The notes under the pieces are model-generated. The model was given only the letters and a program-made list of their open reading frames with translations. It was not told where the DNA came from and searched no databases. Shown piece after piece: positions 39,501 through 50,400 of a DNA stretch of 64,000 nt. The stretch's first letter is position 1. Each line of letters starts with the position of its first letter. Both the position numbers and the translations under genes were made by a program. The stretch is from Eremophila alpestris peregrina (taxonomy: Eukaryota; Chordata; Aves; Passeriformes; Alaudidae), in the NCBI GenBank assembly GCA_009792885.1, contig WMCF01000032.1:8980059-9044058 (forward strand). The letters run 5' to 3'.

Positions 39501-40613
39501 CACATGCTCCTGTCACTGCAACAGCTGCTCTGAGGGACCCAACTGGAGAGTTTTCCTTTTGGCTCCTTGAATTTAATGAGGTGGTCACCTTGCCAAGTGC
39601 TCGAACAACTCCAAGCAAGCGCTCAGAAAAGCTGCTGGTACATCTGAACAGGCTGACTCTGTGTTTCTTTCTCCACAGCAAACATCCTGACAGTCATCAT
39701 CCTCTCCCAGCTGGTAGCTCGCAGGCAGAAGTCCTCCTATAATTACCTCCTGGCTCTGGCCGCCGCCGACATCCTGGTCCTCTTCTTCATCGTCTTCGTC
39801 GACTTCCTCATGGAGGACTTCATCCTGAACAAGCAGCTGCCTCGGGTGCTGGACAAAGTCATCGAGGTGCTGGAGTTCTCCTCCATCCACACGTCCATCT
39901 GGATCACGGTGCCGCTGACCATCGACCGCTACATCGCCGTGTGCCACCCGCTGCGCTACCACGCCGTGTCCTACCCCGCGCGCACGCGCAAGGTCATCCT
40001 GGCCGTCTACTCCACCTGCTTCCTCACCAGCATCCCCTACTACTGGTGGCCCAACCTGTGGATCGAGGACTACACCAGCACGTCCGTGCACCACGTGCTG
40101 GTGTGGGTGCACTGCTTCACCGTGTACCTGGTGCCCTGCTCCATCTTCTTCGTCCTCAACTCCATCATCGTGCACAAGCTGCGGCGCAAGAGCAGCTTCC
40201 GCCTGCGGGGGTACTCCACGGGGAAAACCACGGCCATCCTGTTCACCATCACTTCCATCTTCGCCGTGCTGTGGGCCCCCAGGATAGTCATGATACTGTA
40301 TCACCTCTACGTGTCTCCCATCCACAACAGCTGGCTGGTGCACATCGTGTCGGACGTGGCCAACATGCTGGCGCTGCTCAACACCGCCATCAACTTCTTC
40401 CTCTACTGCTTCATCAGCAAAAGGTTCCGCACAATGGCAGCTGCCACCCTGAAAGCCTTCTTTAAGTGTCAGAAGCAGCCTGTGCAGTTCTATACGAACC
40501 ATAACTTTTCCATAACGAGCAGCCCGTGGATTTCCCCGGCCAACTCGCACTGCATCAAAATGCTTGTTTACCAGTATGATAAGAATGGAAAGCCTATAAA
40601 AATATCACCGTGA
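27449..40613 (+). CDS. GPR139: GPR139, orphan class A G protein-coupled receptor; join(27449..27569,39679..40613)
   Basis: The two exons give 1056 bases, or 351 residues plus stop, against 353 in human GPR139. GPR139 is a plasma-membrane receptor enriched in brain (habenula, striatum, septum). It couples mainly to Gq/11 and responds to L-Trp and L-Phe. Seven membrane segments lie near residues 28-53, 62-85, 104-128, 145-164, 181-206, 224-249 and 259-286. The DRY motif is at 123-125. TM6 has WAP (239-241) in place of CWxP, and TM7 has NFFLY (279-283) in place of NPxxY, as I recall for this family. An N-glycosylation sequon is at N10. Counting from R124, position 3.25 is D99 and extracellular loop 2 has no cysteine, so the usual TM3-loop disulfide is absent. 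Residues reported for the agonist pocket (human E108, F109, H187, W241, R244) are present as E106, F107, H185, W239 and R242. The C-terminal tail is near-identical to mammalian GPR139, which separates it from GPR142. No break or frameshift is seen. Confidence 0.97.
27688..27753. repeat. 14-bp minisatellite, about 4.7 units
   Basis: The unit CGGGATGAGCGGTT is repeated head to tail with a single change in the last full copy (GGTGC for GGTTC). It lies about 120 bases inside intron 1, within the CpG-rich region, and runs directly into the 18-bp array that follows. Confidence 0.92.
27755..27965. repeat. 18-bp minisatellite, about 12 units
   Basis: The unit is CAGCAGCATCCCCCGGAC, with variants such as GGCAGAAACATGTC and GGGTAGCAGCATCC. 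Several units keep the 18-bp period exactly and a few differ by a few bases. Since 18 is a multiple of 3 and the unit lacks stops, it produces long repetitive open frames, notably a Gly/Cys/Leu-rich one on the minus strand. They show no sign of being a protein. Confidence 0.9.
30562..30609. repeat. 15-bp tandem repeat, about 3 units
   Basis: The unit CTGCACTGCTGGTGC recurs three times exactly and then decays. It is a small simple repeat inside intron 1. Confidence 0.85.
32523..32552. repeat. Perfect 12-bp inverted repeat with 6-base loop
   Basis: CTGATTGTACAT at 32523-32534 is followed, after TTCTGG, by its exact reverse complement at 32541-32552. Transcribed in the GPR139 pre-mRNA, it would fold into a short perfect hairpin. 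At 12 pairs it is too short for a typical microRNA precursor, and no longer arm pairing is seen. It may be a remnant of a small inverted-repeat element or chance. Confidence 0.85.
35087..35297. repeat. 153-bp-spaced duplicated segment around a single N and 17-base T runs
   Basis: A segment of about 58 bases starting AGTAG, containing GTCTGTGCCTGCCATCG, and ending in 17 T then AA, occurs at 35087 and again at 35240. The two differ at about three bases near the start. The first copy has an N (35142) right after its T run, followed by AA and another run of 17 T. Between the copies lies the palindrome ACTTCATATTATGAAGT (35162-35178). The near-identity and the N at a homopolymer suggest an assembly join where one flank was duplicated. 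A genuine tandem duplication is also possible. Confidence 0.75.
38061..38181. repeat. 41-bp tandem repeat, about 2.9 units
   Basis: Units beginning TGTGAGGAGCAGGG start at 38061, 38102 and 38143, giving an exact 41-base period with almost no divergence. The array is inside intron 1, about 1.5 kb before exon 2. The low divergence suggests recent expansion, so it may be polymorphic. Confidence 0.92.
39679..40613 (+). CDS. GPR139: GPR139 coding exon 2 (residues 41-351)
   Basis: This exon supplies the last two bases of codon 41 (Ala), then ANILTVIILSQ of TM1, and runs without interruption through all remaining membrane segments to TGA at 40611-40613. The acceptor CTCCACAG at 39671-39678 follows a pyrimidine tract. 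Codons from about 39740 to 40430 almost all end in C or G and include many CpGs. From about 40440 on, the codons for the C-terminal tail become mixed (TTT, TAT, CAT, ATA, AAA). The protein sequence stays that of GPR139 across this change, so it reflects composition and not a fusion or a frameshift. Confidence 0.97.
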
Positions 40614-41583
40614 AAAGGCCAAGGGTTGGAGTTTCCGGGTGCAAGTTCTTTTCAAGGGGTTACAGCTTCAGGATGTAATTTTCTGAAATGGCTGTTTTGA
40701 AGAGAGGTCATTTGGTTTCATTTCCCTGGGTGGCCAGGGGCAGATCAGACTGTCCGGAGGAAACAGGAGCACTTGATTTCAGGAGCAAAAGGGAGAAGGC
40801 AAACACCTCCATCTCTCATAGAGCATTTTGGATATGCTTCAGAGTTTGAGTCTTAGTGTTCAGTCACACTCCAACGTTTTGCATCCCAACACCAGTGCAA
40901 TCCAAAGTCATCAGAAGGGCAAAGCCACAGCAGTGTTTAATCACAACCTTCTAAAACACAACAAAACCTTACTTGACCATCAGTTTGCTGTCGAGGAAGT
41001 AAATGGATGCTTTTGTATGCTGTGGAAGGTGCCATTTCTGGAGTGTGCACTTGCCAAAAATGATGTGTTGATTCTGGCATGAAATGCCACCACACACAGC
41101 TGTGCTGTCAAGACCTCCTTGCAGGAGGCAGCCTGTGAGACACAAATGGTGACAAGCCTGGTTTTGGCTCATTTGAGCAAGGCTCAAGGACCTGTTGCAG
41201 CCTTGGCATGGAAAGCAATCCTGCAAGCTGCCACTGTTGGTGTGTTTTAGGTTGTTATTTAAGGATGTGACTGAGGCAGGGGACCTCAAGGGAGGGAGGG
41301 AGGGATGTTTCTGGAGCCAAGAACAAAAGCAGCATCTTTCCCCAGTCATTCATGGTGTCTCAGGACTTTCAAGGGTGAAGCCAAGTCCTGCCTAAAGCAG
41401 AGCTCTCACTGAAGCTGCTCCTGTGAGCAGTGATCAGAGCCTTGAAGTTCCTTCTTAATCAATTACACATTCTCAGTTATCCCCCTGTTCAGGCCTTTAG
41501 GGATTAACATACAAAAACCTCAACTTAAGATTTTCTCCTGATGGATGATGCCATCCTATTGAAGATTTGCCATTTAGTTGTTA

Positions 41584-41615
41584 AAAAAACAAACAAACAA
41601 ACCCAAACCAAACAA
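41584..41615. repeat. CAAA-rich simple repeat
   Basis: Several (CAAA) units run into ACCCAAACCAAAC. This is a low-complexity A-rich stretch within the probable 3' UTR, with no inferred function. Confidence 0.7.
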
Positions 41616-42672
41616 TGAAAGAAACAATTAAATACCCAACAGCAGTAAAAACACTAAAGCCTTAATTTAGGCTCATCTAATTATTTCACTTATTTAAAGG
41701 AGGTTAGCTTCTCTTCCTTCACACTCAAAACCCAGCATCCCATCAATGCTGAATGTAGAGAATAAGAGATTTACAGGAAGGCTGAAAAGGCATTTCTTTT
41801 AACTTCTTTCCCTTTCAGATCTTGGCCTGTGATCTCTTGGAGCCACATGCCACAGCCTCTTTATTCCTTGGGCTCTCAGTGGTGTGAGGGCAGTGCAGGG
41901 GTGTGGGGAACACAAGCCCAGGGCACACAGCAGCTCAGTGGCAGCTTGGTGCTACCCCTCTTTGTGCCTGTGCCCCCTCCAGGGCCAGCAGGGAGCTCCT
42001 GGTGCACCAGGAACCCACCCAGAGAGGAGGGATCCCCCCAGCCCTGCCACGGTGGGATCAGAGGGCTGAAAACACCTCTCCAAAACACATGGATGGCTCA
42101 GCTTTGGTGCAGAGCCCCTGAGAAATGCCAAGTGCAGCCCTGCTGAGGACAAGAGCCTGGTCTCCCTCAGCCACAAAGGTCGTTTGTGGGAAACGGGGGT
42201 TTCCCTTTGGGGGTCCCTGGAGGCTCAGGACCCTGGGGGTCTTGGGACAGAGCCAGAAGAGCCAAAAATCCCAATTCCTTTGATCTAAATCCCTGGAAAA
42301 AGCTGCCACACTTGAAAGAGGAGATGCAGGCCATGTGGGTTTGATTGGCATGATTTTTGTTAGGTCACAGGGTGAAAAATAGAATTTTTATATTTTACTA
42401 TATAGAAAGGTGCAGGAGTTTGGGTGTGCTTTTGTCTTTTTCCTGCTTCTTCTTCCCCTCCATCTTTGCAGGGGTGGTGGCCTTTTCCTGATTGGGTTAT
42501 GGTGAGATTTCACTGTCTAATATGGGTCAGTTATTGGTACTTAGAGAAAAACATTGTTAATGTAGTTTAGGGTATGAAAGTTCAGGTGCCATTGTAGGAG
42601 GGGCAGATTTTGCTTTTCTGCCTTCCTGGGAACATCACACTGGACTGAGAGAACTTTTAGAGATCAGAAAAG

Positions 42673-42678
42673 AATAAA
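42673..42678 (+). terminator. Alternative poly(A) signal AATAAA
   Basis: AATAAA lies about 2.06 kb after the GPR139 stop codon. The downstream sequence is not strikingly GU-rich, so this is a weaker candidate than the one at 44443. It would give a shorter 3' UTR. Confidence 0.3.
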
Positions 42679-44442
42679 CAACTCTTCAAAGCAGCTGCCT
42701 GGCCTCAGCTCCATTTTGAACTCTATCATCAACTCTCAGGGTGCAAAAAACACCAGAAAACCTGAGAGTTGTATTTGCACAGTGCCCACATCCTGCAAGA
42801 GCCAACCCCACCAGACCTGAGCTCACCTTCCCCAGCAGGGAAGAGCAGCAGAGGGCACAGGCCACGAGAGCCAGGTCCTGGCAGAGGCATGGAGGGGTGT
42901 TTGTTCTCAAGAGGGATTGCTCAGGGGCAGAGAGGCGATGCCCAGGACCACACAGGCCAGAGGAGGAGAGGGGCACACCTGGGGAAATGGGCTGAGAGAA
43001 AAGCTGACCCTTCCCACCAGAGCAATGAAATCCATGAAAATGTCCCCAAAGAGAAATGAGGAGCTCCTCAGTCTGTTCATCCTTGATCTCAAAGCTTCAC
43101 CCTTGCAATAACAAAGTGTGAAGGGGATGCTCAGCTTTACTTTATTTGGCATGACAAGGTTAAAATTACTGCTCCCTTCATAGGGCTTTACAGAAAATCA
43201 GTTTTGTGGCCACCCTCCCTGCCCTTCTCTCAGAAACCTCCCTCTGGTCTTTGGCAGTTGACAGTAACCAAAGTTACCTTATGGAAAAGGTATGTTTCAT
43301 TTTGGAAAAACATTGTATTTATAACTTATTTTTATTCTACATTTGTTATGAGGAATGCTTGTCTGAGTTAAATGTGAATGAGTCTGAAGTGCAATATCTA
43401 TATAGATAAGTGGTTCATTCTTGAGAATGTATCTATTGAAAAAATACCTATTTATACAAGAAGTTCACTATTCTACTTAATATAATAGTAACCTTAAAGA
43501 AAATAGTGAATGTTTAGGGCTTTTATTTATTAAAAAAAATCCAATTAAGTGCATGGCATATGCTGCCATTCACATGCTGTGACTTATTAATTTTTGTAAC
43601 ATAATGTTTATCCTGCAAACTCAGTGTCATCTGATTTTTTCTGTCCTGATAATGTATTTTTGTAAATCACCATATTTAAAAACAGAAATATTTTTTCCCT
43701 ATGAAAAACAAGGCATTAAATTCTTGTAACTTATTTGGAAAAACAATTGTTTTCCATATCATTTTAGAAATGACAAGGTGCAATTTCCATGTACAGTGGA
43801 TTGATCATTTCACTTCTGATCATTTAGGGCTTTAAAAGCTCCCAAAGCCCTCTGAAGTCAAAGGGAAGGTTGCTGGTGGGTTTTGAGGGTGGTTTTTCCA
43901 ATCCCCATCATTTCAGGAGGGCTCTGGGTCAAGCTGTATTTTGTTAGCAGATATTCAAAGCCTTGTCAGAGTCCAGTCTGGATAACAAAGCCTTGACTTT
44001 TTATTCTGCCATAAGGGAGCTGCTGTTGGTAGCACTTGCCTTATTTTTGGCTGTGTCTGGAAGCATCCTGCAATGACTGTTGCTATCTAGCCATTGTCTT
44101 GCTGTGTTATTTGTACCTCCTGATTTGCCAATAGTAAGAACTTAACCAAGCACATACAGTGTCATTATTTAGGGAAAAAAAGAATCCTGGAGACAAAACC
44201 ATCTTTGTTGTGGGGATGGTCTTTTGTACTCTAATTTTTATTTCAAGTATTAAAAGCTGTGAATGGACAGTTTTACAATACTTATAGGCATACATTCTTG
44301 AATACCACAGCTAGGAACAAAATACTTTTTAGATGAGTTGCTGGTATATAAAATTATGGGACCTATCACCTATTTAAATTGTGAATATTGATATTTTCAT
44401 AAGTAGACAATATATTGTGTTTGACAAACTTGTTTGTATTAT

Positions 44443-44448
44443 AATAAA
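44443..44448 (+). terminator. Likely distal poly(A) signal of GPR139
   Basis: AATAAA sits at the end of the AT-rich block and is followed about 20 bases later by a GT-rich stretch (GTGTGTTTGG, then TTGTTTG). This is the usual arrangement of a poly(A) site with its downstream element. Cleavage would be expected near 44460-44470. Confidence 0.5.
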
Positions 44449-44470
44449 TTATGGTGCATAACTTATTAGT

Positions 44471-47400
44471 GTGTTTGGAGCTATTGTTTGATTTATGGAT
44501 TCTTATGATATATTTCTGATTTATAGATGCTTATGGTGCACACAAATGAGAGACAGAAAATGGATGCAGAACCTCAGGAGACTCTGGTGGAAGGAGCCCA
44601 ACATTTCTTGAGAAGAAAATTATTGACACTTCAGGCAAATGTAAAACTACCTGGGATCAAGTTCCTGGTTTCTCTGGAGAAATAAAAGGACAAAAAATAC
44701 TAAAACTAAGCAGAGAGTAGAAAAGAATCTGACCAGAAATGTCCAGTGTGTAAGAGATCAAACTCTAGGGTTAGAGTGAGAGGAGCAATGCTGACCTGCC
44801 TGCCACATTTCCCTGCTGTAAAAGGCTTGGGGACAGGTTTTAAAATACAGCTTCAAAGAGACAAAGGAGGGCAGAGGGGCAATGTCAGACAGGATAGGAA
44901 TGTCAGAGCTCACCAGAGTTGTTCCTTAAGGAGCCTGGGCTCTGCCTGTCTTGGTGCTGCCATTAACAGCTGTGGCATGAGGAATGTACAGGTTATAAAC
45001 ATGGAATTATACTGAAGGACAGGTATCTCAGGTAAGAATCAGGTGAGCTTGCAGATTGCAGTGATGAAAATGGCATGAATTCAACAGTAACAAACACAAG
45101 GTTCTGCACTCGTTTTCCTGCAACAATGCATTTCTGTAAAACCTCAGCAGTGAGAACCAACCCAGAACCCAGTTGTGCCAGCTGGGCTTGAATGGCAGTG
45201 AGTCACCAACAGAGAGCAGCTGAGAAAATCCCAGAATGTAATCACAGACACTTCTAACCATCCAGCATGGGATTAACTGCATTTTATAACACTTCATGTG
45301 CTATATGCATATGTATATAAAGGGATGATTAGCAGTGACAAAAAAGTTGATGAAAGAGAACTGGAACAAAAACAAGAAGTTATGAATTTTTCTCAGGTAA
45401 ATTTGTCCTGGAAGTCGGAAGACATTTTAACTACCAAAGCAGGGAGGCTGAGCAAAAGCTTTGCCAGCAGCCCAGATCTCCCTGCTGGTTTTAAATGGAG
45501 CCTGGTGGGGTCACACACCGAGTTATGAGATGGCAAAGCACATTGGGACTGTGCTTCCCTGGGGCTGGCAGCTCCCTAACCCAGCTCAAAGGACAGCAGA
45601 GGTGTTCATTCATCCCTTCTCATGCTGAGGGGCAGCATGAGAACCACGAGGGCCAGCAGCTACTCAGAGCAATTCCTGCAGAAAGCCATAATCCCTGCAG
45701 AGAGCCACAATTCTCACTGTGGGACCCCTCACACACCCCCACTGAACTCACACCAGCTTCTGCCTCAGCTTTCAGGCCTTTAAACACCTCTTTAAGCCCA
45801 CCAAGAAGAGCAGGATTTTTAAAAGCAGCCTCATGTAGTCCTGAACAATTAAATAATAATCCCTCTCTTGGCAGGCTGGGGCTGGATTTGCAGGATCTGC
45901 ATTTCTGACAGCATGCAATTAATTCCCCTGAGTTGCCAGGCACACCAAGGGGGTTGAAAGGCTCCAGCCTTTTGTAATAAATTGGCATCAAAAGTGAATT
46001 TACTATTAGCTTCCCACAGGGAACCAAATACACATAAACAGTTATTACAATTACAAAATTGTGTTAAAAATATTAATGTTTTCTTGCCTTACCAACGGGC
46101 TAGAAATGCTGTTCCACCTATTTCTCCCAATCTGCACCTTCTTCTAGCAGACTAAATGGACAAGATGAACTGCAGGCTAAAGTATGATATTGAATATTAG
46201 AGTCTTACAGATTATTTTGCTGCAACTGAAGACCTTCAGCTGAGCCTGGTGATGGGCAGTGGCTCCCAGCAGCACTTCCCTGTCATTTGTCACAGTCACC
46301 TTTGTAAATGGATCTGATTCTGCTGGACTGAGCTCCCACAGGTTTCTGTCCTGCAGGTACAGACCTTCAGCACTGCTACATTCCTACAATGAAAGTGTGA
46401 GTAAAAGCCCAAATCTGAGATGTCAGGTTCAGGAGGAAATCCATCAGCCTATGACTGGTGCACATTTCAGGTATTGGGCTAAAATCACACAGGGCTGCAG
46501 CCAAACTCTAATGTGCATTTTAGCAAATATTGCTTAAAATGGTCTTTAGCAGAGATCCATTTTCCTGAATTTTTCTGAGGTTTTTTTCAATAGGTCTCCC
46601 CTCTCCCCCATATCCTTTAATGAAGACAAATGGAGTACATACTGTGGAGTTTTTCCTTCTTTTTCTTTCTTTCTTTTATCTACTTATGAATTTCAGAAAA
46701 AGCAACCTAATAGAACTGTTTTAAGGAAGGGATAACTGCCCAGTAACACAGGAGCAGAGGAATCTTTGCTATTACCTCCTCTTTTAAGCATTATTGCTGG
46801 GACCAGTTTAGACAGAAACCACCCAACCCCCTGCCTCTTGCTGTGCATCCTGAAAAGGGCAGATGATGTCAGATAATTGCTTTGCACGTGCTCAAGACAA
46901 GAAATTCACGTTGGTGATGTTGAACCATGAGCTTCAACATGCCCCAGCTCCTCCAGGAGCTTCAGCTCTCCCTGAGCAATGAACCCAGCTCCAGGCTCAG
47001 AAATGGTCACCTGTGCTGTCCTCCCCTGCCCCTTCTCAGCTGTCCCCTGTCACAGGCAGGGCTGCTCCACAGCCTGTCCCTCTGTCCAGCACTGCCTGGC
47101 AGTGACACTGCACAGCTCTGCCCCATGGCAGGTTTGCATCCAGGGGAAAATGGGGAAGTTTAGGTGCTGCTTTAAGCAAGCCCTTATGCCCAGACTAGAG
47201 AGCATTATCCAGAGTGCACAAGCCAAGAGCAGAAGATGCCACTATTTTGGTTTTAAATTGTAGATGTCAAATGAATCATATTGTTCACGTCTCCCCAGCC
47301 TGATCAAACAGTCACTTTAAAACAGCATCTGTTGTTATTTATCTCCAGTATTAATAGAGGTTGTGCAGGGGAAAATCAGTTGAAAGCTGCTTTATAGATT

Positions 47401-50400
47401 AAAGCTGACTCAGATAAGAAAAGAGAACCAAGAACTACCCTGATGTATATAAACATTGGAAAGGAGTCCCCCTCAGTGCCAGCACAGCTCCAAGTGCACC
47501 AGAGGTGCATCCTCCCCCTGCAGTGGTGAGGAGGAGGAGCAGCCCAGTGTGCACTGGTGGGGTGTGATGTGCCCAGCTGGGACACCAAGTACCCCCAGTC
47601 TGGCTGAGGCAGCCAACAGCCACAACTGCAAATCATCCCAACCATCTCCTGGAGCTGCACCCCAGAGGATCTCCAGCAGACATCTGGCCACAGCTGGCTG
47701 CTTAATCAGCCGCCTGCAGGAAGAGCCACACACATAACGAAGCAATTTCCATTTCAGCCAGCCTTGCACCGGTGTGACCTTTCCCAGGAGTGCGTTTGGG
47801 TGAACTCCAGCAATCAGCAGCTGCGGGAGGCTCCGGCAATTCCGGCTGCAGCAGGAGGAGGAGGAGGAGAGCAGCACTCGGTGTTGGTGTCTGCGGGCAC
47901 AGGGACAGCAGCACCGGGGGAAGGGAAGGATGCACATCTGCCTGGAGAGGCTGCTCAGCAGGCACAGCCACAGCACCGAGTGTGAGCTGCTGGCAGGGAC
48001 GGGAGGAAATGTGCAGTTTAATTAAACTGCTCGGAATTATCACAGTGGGGGGAAACAGGAGGAGCACAAGGGGATCCAGGGGCAGAGGCTGTCTCCAGGA
48101 GGCCATCAGACATCCTCCTTGGCTCACACACCTCCCCATGGCCACACTGGGACCACAGTGTGCTCCCTCCCCATCCATCTCTGCTGATCAGTGGGTCACA
48201 AAGAGGAACACTGGCCCCTTTATTGTGTGTGAATAGTTTATGGCAGTCGGTATCAGACAGGGAAAATCCAGCTTTTGAATTCTTACAGGTGTTCTGACCT
48301 TGTCCTTCAGAGCAGGTTTGTGCACCCAGAGCTCCCACCTTTCCCTGGAGCCACAGCAGCCCTTCTGCAGCAAACAGCTCTGCTGGCTCCACATGGCTCC
48401 AGTGCCCTGAGACCTTGGCAGCCTCTGCCACAGCTCTGTCACTGTGGGGAAGCAGGTGGAGAAGTGAATGTTGCTGTAGGTTCCCAGGCTGGTACGTGCC
48501 AGCCTCCTGATGGGTGGGAGTGCCACCACCCCCCCTTCACCTCCTGGCAAAGCCATTTCCTGCACCTGCAAAGCCCCTTCTCCTCAGGCAGCTCCAGCAC
48601 AGTGCCAGTGGCCACAGGATGCTCACTGGTGAGGTCTGTGACACAGCTCAGACACACAAATGTCCAGAGAGCTCCCAGCACAGCACCAGGTGATCACAGA
48701 GCCTCCAGATGGTGCCTCTGGCACTGCTTTGCTGTATTCCTTGCACTTGTCAGGGACACCCCAGAAAAGCATTGAGGTAATGAAACTGGCTGCTAGGCAT
48801 GAAGGGTTAACAGTTCATCTAGAAGGATTAATTTATGCCCCAAACCCTTTCTGTTGTCACTTACTGAGAGGAGAAAGTGAAGCCCTGTGAGAGGGGTGGC
48901 AATAATTGCATTTCCTGAAGGACTGTCTGGCAGGAGGTCGCTCCCTGCTCCACCAAGTACGTGACCATGATGCTGTCACTTTGACAGAACCAATGCATGT
49001 AGTCATTAATCTTCCAAATTAAAAACCCATAAATCTCTGCTAAACCCACTGTCATTGATTAGGAATTACATTACCACAATACACAGAAGCCTTTTAATTT
49101 TGTTTTTCCTCCAAAATGAATAAACAGGTCTGTTCAGTTTATCTTCTCCTATGCTGGAGTGATAAAGGGCAAAGCCATTTCATGGCTATGCATCATTGTT
49201 TTGGAACAAAATCATGCCTAAGAAGCTTGGGAAAGGGGGGAATGAAGAAGAAAAATCAGTTTCCGGGGATGTAATTTAGCCCTGTTATTACTGCTCAGGA
49301 GTACCAAACACTGAGGCAGAATTTGTCAAACCTTAAATCTTGTAAATTTGGTTGATATACACCCTGTGAATAATCCAGGGGGTCTCATGACAAAGATAAG
49401 GACATTTGTTGTATCAGATTTTTACCTGCTTGCCTTCTTTTTTTTAATGCTCCTAGCCATTGGAAATAGTCCAGTTTGATCAGTTATCCAATCAATTGCC
49501 CTTCCAAGGTAGCAGGTAATTACTTCTCATTACAGTAATGACTCAATAATTCACATAAATGACTAAGAAATCCACTGCCTTCTTCTGAATTTTGACATCT
49601 GGGTGATGCTCTAAAATGCAAAAGCAGACATGAACTTCAGAACAGAGACAATTCAATTAGAGACAAGGATTGGTGTTCTGATAGTTCAACACACAAATGC
49701 TCTCCTGGTCCAGCCTGACTCCATCTTCACTCCAAACCCTGCAGTTCTGCTGTGATTAGGTCACCACTTCATCTTGTTCAAGGGTTTGGGAAGCCAAGTA
49801 AGGTCTTTCTGATAATTAGCTATAAAATTGGGGCCTACTGTTCAGATTTAGCCATCTGTCAGTTTTACTGATGGGAGGATACATGTAACAGAAGATTTCT
49901 GAGGATAAGGACTGAGACAGAAGCTTTCTGTTGGATGTCACTGGGAACAGCTGCTGAGCACAGGAGTGGAGAGCCATGGATACACACCCCAGGCAAGAGC
50001 AACACCCAGCTGCATTCCAGCAGCCCCAGCAGGAAACAGCAAAGGTTCAAGGACTGGAACTGGTTCAACTCTCCTACCTTCTTCACTCCCCTTTTCTCAC
50101 AATGCCCATCCCCTGTAACTACCCCTGCCTTCAAACAAGGGGAAAAGAAACTCCACAAGCTGCTGGAGTTTGAATGCAAGCACCTCTATGGAGGTAATTA
50201 AATATAGCATATGTTCTCTTTTAGGAGTTGTTTACAGCTGGAAGATCAAATGGCTCTCTCAGACTTTGATCTTGATGCTTCTCCTTGAAAAAAACACCCA
50301 GACAACTTCAATGGGCCCTCATTGCAACTTTTCAGGGATGCTGCTGATTGGATTCAGTGCCCCTGGGCAGAGCTGAACACCTTCAGGCTGGGAAAACAGT

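Larger units (their letters stand above)
27570..39678 (+). other. GPR139: GPR139 intron 1 (about 12.1 kb)
   Basis: The intron runs from GTGAGT at 27570 to the acceptor TTTCTTTCTCCACAG ending at 39678, a standard GT-AG intron with a good pyrimidine tract. I see no further exon inside; open frames are short and featureless. It begins with CpG-rich minisatellite DNA and then becomes ordinary AT-leaning sequence. Marked items are tandem repeats (27688, 27755, 30562, 38061), a perfect 12-bp inverted repeat (32523-32552), and a suspicious duplicated segment with T runs around the N at 35142. My recollection is that the mammalian intron is several times longer, so this compact size fits a bird. Confidence 0.9.
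27370..39742 (+). other. Predicted upstream ORF overlapping the GPR139 start (87 codons after splicing)
   Basis: An ATG at 27370, 79 bases before the receptor ATG and in a different frame, has a G at -3 (context GCCATGT). Its frame stays open through exon 1 (66 codons plus two bases), crosses the splice junction, and stops at TAA 39740-39742 in exon 2. The predicted product is about 87 residues, Arg/Ala-rich, with no recognisable domain. Overlapping upstream ORFs usually lower translation of the main frame. It only matters if transcription starts upstream of 27370, which the sequence cannot show. I do not propose it as a functional protein. Confidence 0.35.
40614..44470 (+). other. GPR139: Probable GPR139 3' UTR (about 3.8 kb)
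   Basis: No competing gene is seen between the stop codon and the poly(A) signal at 44443. The last 1.3 kb (about 43200-44460) is strongly AT-rich with many ATTTA-like and TATTTAT segments, typical of long regulated 3' UTRs of neuronal genes. It contains no long open frame. An earlier AATAAA at 42673-42678 could give a shorter form of about 2.1 kb. That this stretch is transcribed is inferred from position and composition only. Confidence 0.5.

Noticed and set aside
39941..40465. A 174-codon open frame on the + strand in another frame of exon 2
   Set aside because: It is a frame shadow of the receptor, Leu/His/Arg/Ala-rich, caused by the same codon bias.
39585..40550. A 321-codon open frame on the minus strand opposite GPR139 exon 2
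   Set aside because: It is the antisense of a GC-rich, C/G-ending coding exon. Such exons rarely yield stops on the opposite strand. The product is Asp/Glu/Gly/His-rich with no domain, and the + strand is clearly the gene.
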